DNA of 26,252 nt. Origin: JBGOTP01 sp041476545. GTDB taxonomy: Bacteria > Acidobacteriota > Vicinamibacteria > Vicinamibacterales > CAVVIG01. Below, in pieces: positions 1 through 7,521 of the stretch. The notes under the pieces are model-generated. The model made no database searches and had not been told where the DNA came from. It was given only the letters and a program-made list of their open reading frames with translations. The DNA lies in contig JBGOTP010000019.1 of the NCBI GenBank assembly GCA_041476545.1, forward strand, positions 1 to 26,252, written 5' to 3'. The translations under genes and the position numbers were made by a program. Within the stretch, counting starts at the first letter, position 1. The number at the start of each line of letters is the position of its first letter.

Positions 1-573
1 AAAGACCATCTGCAGGGCCGACGCTCCAAGCATGCTGCGGTCGGTCTCCCTTTGACGCGCGTAGTTCGACCCCGCCGCCCAGCCCAGGCAGCCGAGCTGC
101 GTGGCCGCCACACCAAGCAGAAACGGTGCGCCACTGTCCGCACGCAACTCAGGCCAGACAAGGAAGACGACGCCCCCGAAACCCACCAGGAGTCCGACGA
201 CGTGGCGTCCGGAGAGCGGCATGGCATTCGGGAGGAACCACTCGATCCCGACCATCCAGAACGGCGTGACCGCGAGGAGCACGGCGGTCAGCCCGCTCGG
301 CACAACCTGCTCCGCCAGAACGATGGCGCCATTGCCGACACCCACGAGCAGCATGCCGACAAGCGCAAGCGACGTCCAGGCCGATCGGGCCGGCAGGGAC
401 TCTCCGCGAAGCCTCAGCACGGCGAGCAGCAAACCGCCTGCAGCGACCCACCGAGCCGACGTCATCAGCAGAGGTGGGATGGTTTCAATCGCGATGCGGA
501 TCGCGACATATGTCGTGCCCCAGACGAGGCAGACAACGATCCAGGCCGCATACGCTCGGGGCTGCTGTGTCAC
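1..573 (-). CDS. DMT/EamA-family transporter, N-terminal part (runs off window)
   Basis: The minus strand is open from a GTG at 573 to the window edge, giving 191 codons that begin VTQQPRAYAAWIVV. The sequence has alternating hydrophobic helices with the typical EamA opening (LVWGTTYVAIRIAIE, then a helix ending in a TSARW-type segment) and later GLTAVLLAVTPFW, a hallmark of this family. Members are about 300 residues with ten helices, so roughly two thirds is present. They export amino acids or other metabolites across the inner membrane; the substrate cannot be told. No strong ribosome site precedes the GTG, so the start is uncertain. The gene lies just after the diguanylate cyclase on the same strand (about 40 bp gap) and could share its transcript. 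Confidence 0.8.
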   Translation of the reverse strand, partial: MTQQPRAYAAWIVVCLVWGTTYVAIRIAIETIPPLLMTSARWVAAGGLLLAVLRLRGESLPARSAWTSLALVGMLLVGVGNGAIVLAEQVVPSGLTAVLLAVTPFWMVGIEWFLPNAMPLSGRHVVGLLVGFGGVVFLVWPELRADSGAPFLLGVAATQLGCLGWAAGSNYARQRETDRSMLGASALQMVF

Positions 574-613
574 GTGCAGGTGCCGAAGGTCAGGTTGTCC
601 GAGCGCGGTGGAC

Positions 614-1816
614 CTAGGCCACGGCCGCTTCGGTGGCAAGCCGCACGCAATTGCGCCCCTGGTCCTTCGCGCGGTAGAGCGCGGCATCCGCGCGGCCGAT
701 GAACGCCTGTCGATCCACTTCCGACGGCAGCGACGCGGTGACACCAAAGCTGGCCGTCACCTGGACCGGCGATTCCTTCCAGACGACCTGCATCTCGGCG
801 ATGTCACGACGCAACGTCTCGGCGACGTGTTTCGCGCCCGCAAGCGGCGTGTCCGGCAACAACACGAGGAACTCCTCGCCGCCGTACCGGCATTTTAGAT
901 CGCTGATACGCAGACTCGCGCGCATCCGATCGCCGACCGCGGCGAGCACCGCGTCGCCGCACAAGTGACCGTGGTGATCGTTGACCTGCTTGAAATGATC
1001 GATATCGAACATGATGATCGACGTCGTCGCCTGAGACCGTCTGGCGCGCCGGAGTTCGGTGTCAATCATGTCGACCGCGTGCGTGCGATTGTAGCAGCCG
1101 GTGAGGCCGTCCCGGAGGCCGTGCTCCCGCACCTCGCGGAACAGTTGCGCGTTCCGGACGGAGATCGCCAGTAACGCCGCGGCCGCAGCCAGATTTCGAT
1201 GCCGCGTATCGCTGAACGGTCCCGCCGACTCCGGTATGCCGACCACGCCGATGGTCTGTCCGCCGGCGGTCAGCGGCAGGCACAGGTGCCCATTCGTCAC
1301 GACGGTCTTCGGCGAACCCGCACGCGGATCGCCGGCGGTCGCGTGATCGGCGATGTGCTGATGCGTCCGTTCGGTCTCGCGGCGTTCCTCCCCGGCGGCG
1401 CCAAGCAGCGCGTGCCACGTGCCGTCGAGTCGCACGAGTACCCAGGCCGCGTCGGTGCCCACCAGTCCCGGCAACTGCTGCGCGACCGCGTCGCGAATCG
1501 CTTCCAGATCGAGCGATCGTCCAAGCGCCTGTCCGAACGTGACGAGACGCTCCATCTCAGCAGCCCGCGCGTCCGCCTGAATGGTCTCGGCCTCGGCTTC
1601 GAGTGCGTGCACTCTCGCCTCCTGCCGTTTGGCCTGCAGACTGAAAACGAAGAAGACCGTCAGAATGATGAGCGCGGGAACCAGCGCCAGCCCCGAACTC
1701 CGCTCGACCTCTCCCGCCACATCCAGGACGTACCGCACGGGCTTTGCGAACACCACGATCGCGGCGATGATAAAGCCGGCCAAAAGCACGCGGTCGCCAC
1801 GACCAATGATCTTCAC
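614..1816 (-). CDS. Membrane-anchored GAF-GGDEF diguanylate cyclase
   Basis: The 400-residue protein should make c-di-GMP from two GTP at the inner membrane. Two membrane segments (about residues 10-30 and 43-60) are followed by a short charged coil, a GAF-like sensory domain (about 95-222) and a GGDEF domain (about 232-395). The active loop reads YGGEEF (GGEEF at about 312-316), which is an active variant. The metal-binding DIDHFKQVND is present. An RISD motif (about 303-306) lies exactly five residues before the loop, so product inhibition at an I-site is expected. The ligand of the GAF domain is unknown. Its likely in-window partner is the PilZ protein at 11903-12595. It diverges from the PCYCGC gene across a 90 bp gap. 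Confidence 0.93.
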   Translation of the reverse strand: MKIIGRGDRVLLAGFIIAAIVVFAKPVRYVLDVAGEVERSSGLALVPALIILTVFFVFSLQAKRQEARVHALEAEAETIQADARAAEMERLVTFGQALGRSLDLEAIRDAVAQQLPGLVGTDAAWVLVRLDGTWHALLGAAGEERRETERTHQHIADHATAGDPRAGSPKTVVTNGHLCLPLTAGGQTIGVVGIPESAGPFSDTRHRNLAAAAALLAISVRNAQLFREVREHGLRDGLTGCYNRTHAVDMIDTELRRARRSQATTSIIMFDIDHFKQVNDHHGHLCGDAVLAAVGDRMRASLRISDLKCRYGGEEFLVLLPDTPLAGAKHVAETLRRDIAEMQVVWKESPVQVTASFGVTASLPSEVDRQAFIGRADAALYRAKDQGRNCVRLATEAAVA

Positions 1817-1871
1817 GGAACCCCCGAACTCTAGCCCAAACCACCGGGCGCGTAAACACGGGAACCGAGGG

Positions 1872-1894
1872 ATTATCGCGCCTGCTGGGATAAT
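1872..1894. promoter_or_regulatory. Dyad with divergent GATAAT-like boxes
   Basis: ATTATC and GATAAT form a perfect 6 bp inverted repeat with an 11 bp spacer, in the 90 bp between the divergent cyclase and PCYCGC genes. Each arm reads GATAAT in one direction, so it could hold back-to-back -10 boxes, but neither has a recognisable -35 at the right distance. It could equally be an operator. Confidence 0.3.
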
Positions 1895-1906
1895 ATAGGG
1901 GCCGTC

Positions 1907-2581
1907 ATGGGTAGAAAATCATCATCGAAGGGCGTGGAGTCCAAGGCTCCCGGGGTGCCCGCCAAGGGATCCGGTCCGCTCCTGTACGTGGCCATACTCG
2001 TCGTGATCGTGGGCGTCGGTGCGTTTGCGCTCTTGCGCGGCGGTTCCTCGGGCGGCGTCGATCCGGCGACAACCGCCACATCATCTTCCGCGTCAACCCC
2101 CGGCGCGGCCGATGCATCAAAGACAACGCCGCCAGACCAGGGGAAGGCCTCTCCCGAAGCCGAGGCTGCGGCAGCCGAGGCCGCGGCAATCGGGCCGCGC
2201 AAGCAGGCAACGCTTCCGCCGATTCCGTTCAGGGGCGACGAGCCGCCTCGGCCCGTGTCAGTTGTGACCGCGGCGTTCGAGTTCGCCGCCGAACATCCCG
2301 AAGTCCTGAGCTACGTCCCGTGCTTTTGCGGATGCGAACGGATGGGCCATAGGGGCAACGAGGATTGCTTCGTCAAGGCACGCGCGGCCAATGGCGATGT
2401 GGTCGAATGGGAAGAGCACGGTCTCGAGTGTGCCGTCTGCATCGATGTCGCCACGCGATCGCGCCAGATGCACGCATCGGGGGCGTCAGTCCGTGACATA
2501 CGCACCGCCATCGAGAAGGAGTTCGCTCCAACCTCTCCCTTGATGACGCCGACGCCCAAACCGCCGGCGCGTGTTCAGTAG
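1907..2581 (+). CDS. Membrane-anchored PCYCGC-motif protein
   Basis: This 224-residue protein has a basic N-terminus and one membrane helix (about 23-44). A long Ala/Ser/Thr/Pro-rich linker (about 45-110) follows, then a compact Cys-rich domain. The domain carries SYVPCFCGC (Cys 139, 141, 143), a further Cys at about 154 in NEDCF, and HGLECAVC (Cys about 175 and 178), with a conserved-looking His and Trp between. This arrangement matches the PCYCGC family, whose biochemical role is unknown. Metal binding or thiol chemistry outside the membrane is plausible from the Cys pattern. The start ATG has GGGG a few bases upstream. The hybrid kinase follows after 9 bp and may be co-transcribed. Confidence 0.85.
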   Translation: MGRKSSSKGVESKAPGVPAKGSGPLLYVAILVVIVGVGAFALLRGGSSGGVDPATTATSSSASTPGAADASKTTPPDQGKASPEAEAAAAEAAAIGPRKQATLPPIPFRGDEPPRPVSVVTAAFEFAAEHPEVLSYVPCFCGCERMGHRGNEDCFVKARAANGDVVEWEEHGLECAVCIDVATRSRQMHASGASVRDIRTAIEKEFAPTSPLMTPTPKPPARVQ

Positions 2582-2590
2582 CGAGCGTTA

Positions 2591-4120
2591 GTGGAGACAA
2601 GGGCCGCTGCGCTGGCGCGGCTGTTCGAGGCGGTCCATGAAGGCGTGTACATCGGGACCATCGGTCCCGATGTCTGTGCCACGCTCGCCGCCAACCCGCA
2701 TCTCAAACTGATCTTCGGCTACGGCCACGAGACACCCGAAGCCGACGTCCGCCCATTCGCGCCAGAAGCCTTCGTCGATCCCCAGGCGCACGCGGCTCTC
2801 ATCGCGCGGCTCAGGACAGACGGCGCCGTCGCCGACTACCTGCTGCGACTCCGGCGCGCGGACCGAAGCTCCGTGTGGGTGGAACTCACGGCGCATGCCG
2901 ATGCTCCGGAGCCGGACGGCACTCTGCGCTTCGAGGCGCTCGTCCGCGACGTCAGCGAACGCAAGAAGCTCGATGATCAGACCCGCGATATCTATCATCA
3001 GCTGCTCCAGGCCGAGAAGATGGCGGCGCTCGGCCAGACGATCTCGGGCGTCGCGCACGAGTTGAACAACCCGCTCGCGACCATCCTCAGCTGGGCTGAA
3101 CGGCTCGCCGGGAAGCAGACACTCGAGCCGGCCGTCAAGCGCGGCATCGATACCATCCTCAGCGAATCCGAGCGCGCCGCACGCATCGTCCGCAATCTGC
3201 TGACGTTCGCGCGGAAACGGCAGACCACGCGAGCCATGGTCGATGTCAACCAGGTCGTGCGCGAAACCCTGGCGCTACGCGCCTACGAGCAGCGCGTCAC
3301 GAACATCACCGTCATCGATGCACTCGCCGCAGGACTGCCGCAGGTGTTCGCGGACGGTCATCAGGTGCAACAGGTGCTGTTGAATCTGGTCATCAACGCG
3401 GAGCAGGCCATGCTGTCCAGCAACGGTCGTGGCGTCCTCGTGATGCGCACCTGGCACGACGCTGTTCAGGAGTCGGTGATCCTCGAGATCAACGATGACG
3501 GACCCGGCATTCCCGATGAGCTCCAGCCGAAGATTTTCGACCCGTTCTTCACGACGAAGGAAGTCGGCAAGGGTACCGGGCTCGGCCTGACGGTCGCGTA
3601 CGCCATCGTACAGGAGCACGGCGGCCGGATCCGCCTCGAGTCGCGGCCGGGTGAAGGCACGTCGTTTTATGTCGAGTTGCCGGTCACCGGAGCAAAGGTG
3701 CCGCCCGTGGGTCTCACGCGCACCAGCCAGGGATCGCAGGACAAGCCGACCACGGCCGGCGCATCGATCCTCGTCGTGGAAGATGAGGGGGCACTGGCTG
3801 CCGCGGTCACCGACGCGTTGCGCGAAGCCGGCTATGTCGCTGAGGAGGCCGCGGACGGCGAAGAAGCGCTTGCGCTGGTAAAAGCCCGTCGATTCGATCT
3901 GGTCATCTGTGATCTGAAGATGCCGCGTCTCGACGGACCGTCGTTCTATCGGGCGCTGGCCGCCATCGCTCCCGGCCTCAGCCGCCGCGTGATCTTCGTC
4001 ACGGGCGACATCGCGGAGACCAGGGCGGAACAGTTCCTCCAGGAAAGCGGCTGTCGCTGGCTGGCCAAGCCGTTCAGACTGGCCGACCTGCTGCGAGCTG
4101 TGAAAGACGGACTTGCGTAA
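2591..4120 (+). CDS. Soluble PAS hybrid histidine kinase with C-terminal receiver
   Basis: This 509-residue cytosolic sensor kinase starts at a GTG just after the PCYCGC gene. A PAS-like sensor (about 10-125) ends in the usual VRDVSERKKLDDQ junction. A HisKA domain has the H-box GVAHELNNPL (His about 156). An HATPase domain carries NLVINAEQAM (N box), DDGPGIPDE (G1) and GKGTGLGLTVAYAIV (G2). A receiver domain (about 391-508) has ILVVEDEG, phospho-acceptor Asp about 441 in ICDLKMPR and Lys about 493 in LAKPF. No membrane segment is present, so the signal is intracellular. All catalytic motifs look intact. The output partner is not evident; the NtrC-type regulator at 6021 is a candidate. Confidence 0.93.
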   Translation: METRAAALARLFEAVHEGVYIGTIGPDVCATLAANPHLKLIFGYGHETPEADVRPFAPEAFVDPQAHAALIARLRTDGAVADYLLRLRRADRSSVWVELTAHADAPEPDGTLRFEALVRDVSERKKLDDQTRDIYHQLLQAEKMAALGQTISGVAHELNNPLATILSWAERLAGKQTLEPAVKRGIDTILSESERAARIVRNLLTFARKRQTTRAMVDVNQVVRETLALRAYEQRVTNITVIDALAAGLPQVFADGHQVQQVLLNLVINAEQAMLSSNGRGVLVMRTWHDAVQESVILEINDDGPGIPDELQPKIFDPFFTTKEVGKGTGLGLTVAYAIVQEHGGRIRLESRPGEGTSFYVELPVTGAKVPPVGLTRTSQGSQDKPTTAGASILVVEDEGALAAAVTDALREAGYVAEEAADGEEALALVKARRFDLVICDLKMPRLDGPSFYRALAAIAPGLSRRVIFVTGDIAETRAEQFLQESGCRWLAKPFRLADLLRAVKDGLA

Positions 4121-4129
4121 CCCCGGACA

Positions 4130-5089
4130 CTACCCGGCTGCCAGGGCATGCCGCTGCCGCACCATCTTCCCTGCGTGCCCTGGATGCCCTGAATGGAGCA
4201 TGGCGCGCGCCGGCATCGCGCGCTTGTTCGCTCGTTTGTAGACGAGCACCACGCCCTGCCCCGATACTGCTTCGTTGGACTCGGCCTGTCCAGAATCGCC
4301 CGCATGCTCCACCTTGGCCATGGTCTTCTTCGCCGCGAACGTGAGGAGCGCCTTCCGCATCTCCGCCGCGTGCTCCGGCCCCATTTCTCCCAGCTCATCT
4401 CTCAGGCGGCGAATCGCGCGGGCGTGCAGCTGTGATACGCGTGACTCGTTTACCCCAATCTGTGCCCCGATTTCCTTCATCGTCACTTCGCCGTAGTAAT
4501 ACAGACCGATCACCTTCTGCTCGCGCCAGGGCAGCGATTGGATGGCCGCACGTACGCGTTCGCGCGTCTCGAGTTTTTCGTAGGCGGTGTCGGGAGCATC
4601 CGGTTCGGAGGGCACGAGCGCGGTCGGCAGCGAACTCTCGTCGAAATGCTCACCAGTGGCCATGGGGGATGTCGCCTCGATTGTGTTGATGCGCACGATC
4701 GTCCGGCTCAAACGTTTCTCGTCGGACCCGACCCGGGCGGCCAGATCGGCCATCGAGGGTTCGTGTCCGAGCTCCCGTCTCAACGCCTCGCGTGCCGCGT
4801 CGAGCTCCCGGCGCTGACGACGGACGCCGCGCGGCCACGCATCGCGGCGAAGCGCGTCGATCATCGCTCCCCTCACGCGCCGTTCCGCGAACGTCTCGAA
4901 CTTGATGCCGCGGCCCTCGTCGAAGCGGCGCGCCGCGTCGATCAACCCGAGGACGCCGTCCTGAACGAGATCGCCGATATCGATCGAATTCGGCATGGAG
5001 GAGGCCATCCGCCTGGCGAGGGACTCAACAAACGGCAAGCCACCAACAATCCGGTGATTCTGACTCGTGGCAACAGGCTGGACGGGCAT
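4130..5089 (-). CDS. FliA/WhiG-type sigma-70 family factor with extended C-terminus
   Basis: The 319-residue protein has region 2 (about 20-95: IDIGDLVQDGVLGLIDAARR then KFETFAERRVRGAMIDALR), region 3 (ELGHEPSMADLAARVG) and region 4 with an HTH (LPWREQKVIGLYYYGEVTMKEIG, then VNESRVSQLHARAIRRLRDEL). This order and wording are typical of sigma-28 class factors, which redirect RNA polymerase to motility or developmental genes. A good site (GGAGAG) precedes the ATG. The family is usually about 240-260 residues. Here about 75 extra residues follow region 4, including a basic, His/Gly-rich end, which could be a real extension or the product of a frame change. No flagellar gene is in the window, and it converges on the hybrid kinase with a 9 bp gap. 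Confidence 0.9.
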   Translation of the reverse strand: MPVQPVATSQNHRIVGGLPFVESLARRMASSMPNSIDIGDLVQDGVLGLIDAARRFDEGRGIKFETFAERRVRGAMIDALRRDAWPRGVRRQRRELDAAREALRRELGHEPSMADLAARVGSDEKRLSRTIVRINTIEATSPMATGEHFDESSLPTALVPSEPDAPDTAYEKLETRERVRAAIQSLPWREQKVIGLYYYGEVTMKEIGAQIGVNESRVSQLHARAIRRLRDELGEMGPEHAAEMRKALLTFAAKKTMAKVEHAGDSGQAESNEAVSGQGVVLVYKRANKRAMPARAMLHSGHPGHAGKMVRQRHALAAG

Positions 5090-5423
5090 GATCAGGTCTC
5101 TCCAAAGTGTTCGCGACGCCTGGATGTCGGCCCGGCAGAAAAGCCGGGCGTCTGGCGCCCGTCGTCCCGATCGATGGCTGCTCGACCGTTCCGATGTTTG
5201 CCCATCATCGCAACGGCGATACCAACGGCCGCGGCGATGTACCTTGCCGGTGCACTTCGATGGACAGATTGTCAGTAAGCTACTGATAGCGTGCGTGTTG
5301 TACTGATTGCGCCAGATCGGTGCAGGAGGGGTGTGACAGGTGCGGGAGTGCCGATCTCGTCAAGATTTTGGCGAAACTTGATGGCGGGGCGTCAAGACAA
5401 TGACGCAAGTACTACAGATTTGG
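5090..5423. other. Intergenic region upstream of the sigma factor
   Basis: These 334 bases lie between two minus-strand units. The minus strand has a short open stretch encoding a hydrophobic segment (YIAAAVGIAVAMMG) that ends just before the sigma-factor start, but it has no good start codon, so I do not call it a gene. The sequence TCTTGACG occurs twice (minus strand, near 5365-5395), and could supply -35 boxes, without clear -10 boxes. The hairpin at 5131-5148 is listed separately. Confidence 0.5.
5131..5148 (-). other. Stem-loop in sigma-factor leader
   Basis: CCCGGC-AGAAAA-GCCGGG is a perfect 6 bp GC stem with a 6-base loop, about 42 bases before the sigma-factor start. There is no T-run, so it is not a normal intrinsic terminator. 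It may be a leader structure affecting translation or stability of the sigma-factor mRNA. Confidence 0.4.
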
Positions 5424-5672
5424 TTATGGCAGACGATTCTGAAGAGCCCGGATTTCCTTCGCCGTACTCATGGCCTCGAGCGTACTCGCCACGACCTGCG
5501 CCGCTCTCGCTCGCAGTGCGTCATCGGCGGCCTTCGACTCGAGCAGTTCGGCATGCGCCAAGATGATCCCGAACTGGTTGTTCAGCTGATGGAAGAGGAG
5601 CCGCAGTTCCGGCGATTCGTCCATGGGTTTCCTGGAGAGCAGTTCTTCCACGGTCGGCGGGCGAGTGATCAC
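5424..5672 (-). CDS. Small stand-alone DHp-like (histidine kinase H-box) protein
   Basis: I place the start at a GTG at 5672, which overlaps the stop of the HTH gene in a GTGA arrangement. The product is 82 residues. Its core LRLLFHQLNNQFGIILAHAEL resembles the first helix of a HisKA dimerisation domain, with His-Gln-Leu-Asn-Asn in place of His-Glu-Leu-Asn-Asn. A second helix follows (ARAAQVVASTLEAMSTAKEI). There is no ATPase domain in frame or nearby on this strand. It may be a phosphotransfer or dimerisation partner for a complete kinase, or a non-catalytic scaffold. A longer frame extends upstream to 5852, but that part overlaps the HTH gene and does not look like protein. Function is inferred from the motif only. 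Confidence 0.6.
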   Translation of the reverse strand: MITRPPTVEELLSRKPMDESPELRLLFHQLNNQFGIILAHAELLESKAADDALRARAAQVVASTLEAMSTAKEIRALQNRLP

Positions 5673-5884
5673 GCGGGTTTCCGATCCTCCGCCTGCCACG
5701 ATGTCTGCGCGAGCTGGTCCGCTCTCTGCGGATCTCGCCACAGTGTATCGACAAAGATACGAACCGATCCGCCCGCTGTGCGGACGTATTCGATCTTGCC
5801 GGACGACAGCCAGTTGTAGATCGTGCGGCGGCTCACACCCACCAGCTCGCACGCCTTCATGATTGAAATCGTTTTTCGTTCCAC
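5669..5884 (-). CDS. Excisionase-family helix-turn-helix DNA-binding protein
   Basis: The 71-residue protein opens MERKTISIMKACELVGVSRR and continues TIYNWLSSGKIEYVRTAGGS. This is the MerR-like HTH_17 fold of the excisionase family: a helix-turn-helix followed by a wing that ends in the RTAGG-S-R pattern. It should bind DNA as a small regulator. The start is a GTG with GGAGG about 10 bases upstream; the ATG at residue 9 is an alternative. It is translationally coupled to the DHp-like gene by a 4-base overlap and diverges from the NtrC-type regulator at 6021. No integrase or phage gene lies nearby, so a role in excision is unlikely. Confidence 0.8.
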   Translation of the reverse strand: MERKTISIMKACELVGVSRRTIYNWLSSGKIEYVRTAGGSVRIFVDTLWRDPQRADQLAQTSWQAEDRKPA

Positions 5885-6020
5885 GTGCAGTTCGCCTCCA
5901 GAAGTGGGTATCGGAGGGACAGGCGCCGGGGATTAGGGACAGTGGGCCAAAGGCGAGTTTGCGGTCCAGCCTCTGGCCTCTTGGCCCTGGCTTGTGTCAA
6001 AGTATTGGCGAACCTCGTAA
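5885..6020. promoter_or_regulatory. Divergent promoter region with GGGCCAA/TTGGCCC dyad
   Basis: GGGCCAA (5944-5950) and TTGGCCC (5981-5987) form a perfect 7 bp inverted repeat with a 30 bp spacer, between the divergent HTH and NtrC-type genes. On the minus strand a perfect TTGACA (5996-6001) could be a -35 for the HTH gene, but the expected -10 position is GC-rich. The dyad is a plausible operator for either regulator. Confidence 0.35.
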
Positions 6021-7487
6021 ATGCCTGACCAGCCAAAACATCTGCTGCTCGTTGAAGACGAAAGCCAGTTGCGCCAGGTAATCGCTGAGCAACTTGGCGA
6101 TCGTGGCTACCGTGTCGAACAGGCCGCCACCGGCGAAGCGGCGCTGACGAAGCTCTCGGAGTTTGCGTTCGACGTTATCGTCACGGACTTGCGTCTCCCC
6201 GGTATCGATGGATCCGCGGTTGTCGACGCCGCTCTTGAGCGCTATCCGGACATCGTCGCGATCGTGGTCACCGGATACGGCACGCTGAAGGACGCGGTCG
6301 CGGCGATCAAGCGCGGCGCGTGGGACTTCGTCAGCAAGCCATTTCAGATTGACGAGCTCACGCACGTGCTCGATTCCGCGATCGAGCAACGGCGGCTCAA
6401 GTCGGAGAACGCGTATCTGCGCGCGCAGCTCGATGAGCGGCATCGATTTGAGGGCCTCATTGGGAAGAGTGGCCCCATGATCCGTCTCTTTCAGCTCCTC
6501 GAGCTGGTCGCGGCGACCAGCAGTACGACCCTCATCACGGGCGAGACGGGCACCGGGAAGGAAGTCGTCGCGCGCGCCATTCATCACAGCGGATCTCGCC
6601 GGGGACACCGATTCGTGGCGCTGAACTGCAGCGCGATTCCGGAGACGCTGCTCGAAGCGGAGATCTTCGGCCACGTGCGCGGGGCATTCACGGGCGCGGT
6701 GGGGAATCGTCAGGGAAGATTGGAGCAGGCGCACAAGGGCACGCTCTTCCTCGATGAAGTGGGCACCATGAGCCCGGCGCTGCAGATGAAACTGTTGCGC
6801 GTGCTGCAGGAACGTGAGTTCGAGCGTGTGGGCGACTCCCACACGATCAAGGTCGATGTGCGCGTGATTGCGGCGACAAACAGTGACCTGGGACGCCTGG
6901 TGGCGGAGGGGCAATTTCGCGAGGATCTGTTCTACAGACTGAATGTCATTCCCGTGCAGCTGCCGCCCCTGCGCGATCGCAAGGAGGACATTCCTCTCCT
7001 CGTGCAGCACTTCCTGGACAAGTACCAGGCGGCCTCGCAGACGCAGGACGAGGGTGTCCCCGGGGCAAAACCCTCCTCCGGCTTCCCGGCCGGCCCTGCG
7101 GGAAGGCCGGGCGCACCAACCGGGCGACCGACCCCGCTGACCGTTTCGCAGCAAGCCATGCGTCGCCTGATGTCCTATCAATGGCCGGGAAATGTGCGGC
7201 AGCTTGAAAACGCGATCGAGCGGGCGGTCGCATTCGGCACCGGCCGCGTTCAAATCGACGTAGCCGATCTGCCGATTGAACTGCTGGACCCGGTCGCCCC
7301 TGCCATTGGATCCCTGGTTTCGCTGCCCGAGGAGGGCCTCGACCTTCTCGCGCTGGTCAGCAGCATCGAGCGGGAACTCATCGAGCGATCGCTCGACCGT
7401 ACAAACGGGAACAAGGGCCAGGCCGCCCGGCTGCTCAACCTCAAACGCACGACCCTCGTGGAACGGCTCAAACGCCTTCAGAAGTAG
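6021..7487 (+). CDS. NtrC-family sigma-54 response regulator
   Basis: The 488-residue protein has a receiver (about 5-118; LLVEDES, Asp about 56 in VTDLRLPG, Lys about 106 in SKPF) and an AAA+ domain. The AAA+ domain has Walker A GETGTGKE (about 174-181), an intact sigma-54 contact loop GAFTGA (about 221-226) and Walker B LFLDEV. A C-terminal Fis-type HTH (about 445-487; NKGQAARLLNLKRTTLVERL) follows. When phosphorylated it should form a ring that opens sigma-54 promoters. The odd feature is a Gly/Pro-rich stretch (about 342-373) inserted before SQQAMRRLMSYQWPGNVRQLENA, encoded by a hairpin-rich segment. No clear ribosome site precedes the ATG. The hybrid kinase or the half kinase may be its input. 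Confidence 0.95.
   Translation: MPDQPKHLLLVEDESQLRQVIAEQLGDRGYRVEQAATGEAALTKLSEFAFDVIVTDLRLPGIDGSAVVDAALERYPDIVAIVVTGYGTLKDAVAAIKRGAWDFVSKPFQIDELTHVLDSAIEQRRLKSENAYLRAQLDERHRFEGLIGKSGPMIRLFQLLELVAATSSTTLITGETGTGKEVVARAIHHSGSRRGHRFVALNCSAIPETLLEAEIFGHVRGAFTGAVGNRQGRLEQAHKGTLFLDEVGTMSPALQMKLLRVLQEREFERVGDSHTIKVDVRVIAATNSDLGRLVAEGQFREDLFYRLNVIPVQLPPLRDRKEDIPLLVQHFLDKYQAASQTQDEGVPGAKPSSGFPAGPAGRPGAPTGRPTPLTVSQQAMRRLMSYQWPGNVRQLENAIERAVAFGTGRVQIDVADLPIELLDPVAPAIGSLVSLPEEGLDLLALVSSIERELIERSLDRTNGNKGQAARLLNLKRTTLVERLKRLQK
7050..7110 (+). repeat. Tandem palindromes inside the NtrC-type gene
   Basis: Two stem-loops lie next to each other. GAGGGT (7050-7055) pairs with ACCCTC (7070-7075). CCGGCTTCCC (7078-7087) pairs with GGGAAGGCCGG (7100-7110) with one bulged base. 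The reading frame stays open and encodes the Gly/Pro-rich insert. This resembles in-frame palindromic elements known from other bacteria, but I cannot show that it is dispersed. Confidence 0.45.
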
Positions 7488-7488
7488 T

Positions 7489-7506
7489 GCAGGTCTTTAG
7501 ACCTGC
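7489..7506. repeat. Palindrome just after the NtrC-type gene
   Basis: GCAGGTCTTTAGACCTGC is a perfect inverted repeat (8 bp arms, 2-base centre; or 7 bp with a 4-base loop). It sits 2 bases after the stop codon and 15 bases before the next start. No T-run follows, so it is a poor intrinsic terminator. It may be a dispersed palindromic repeat or an mRNA 3'-end stabiliser. Confidence 0.5.
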
Positions 7507-7521
7507 CTTGTACAATGTCCC

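Noticed and set aside
5090..5423. c-di-GMP riboswitch upstream of the sigma factor (GGGCAAAC and a later GCAGCC on the minus strand)
   Set aside because: The conserved CGCAAAGCC segment and tetraloop-receptor parts of GEMM RNAs are missing.
5940..6010. Sigma-54 promoter upstream of the NtrC-type gene (TTGGCCCTGGCTTGTG)
   Set aside because: The GG is not followed by GC at 10 bases, so the invariant spacing fails.
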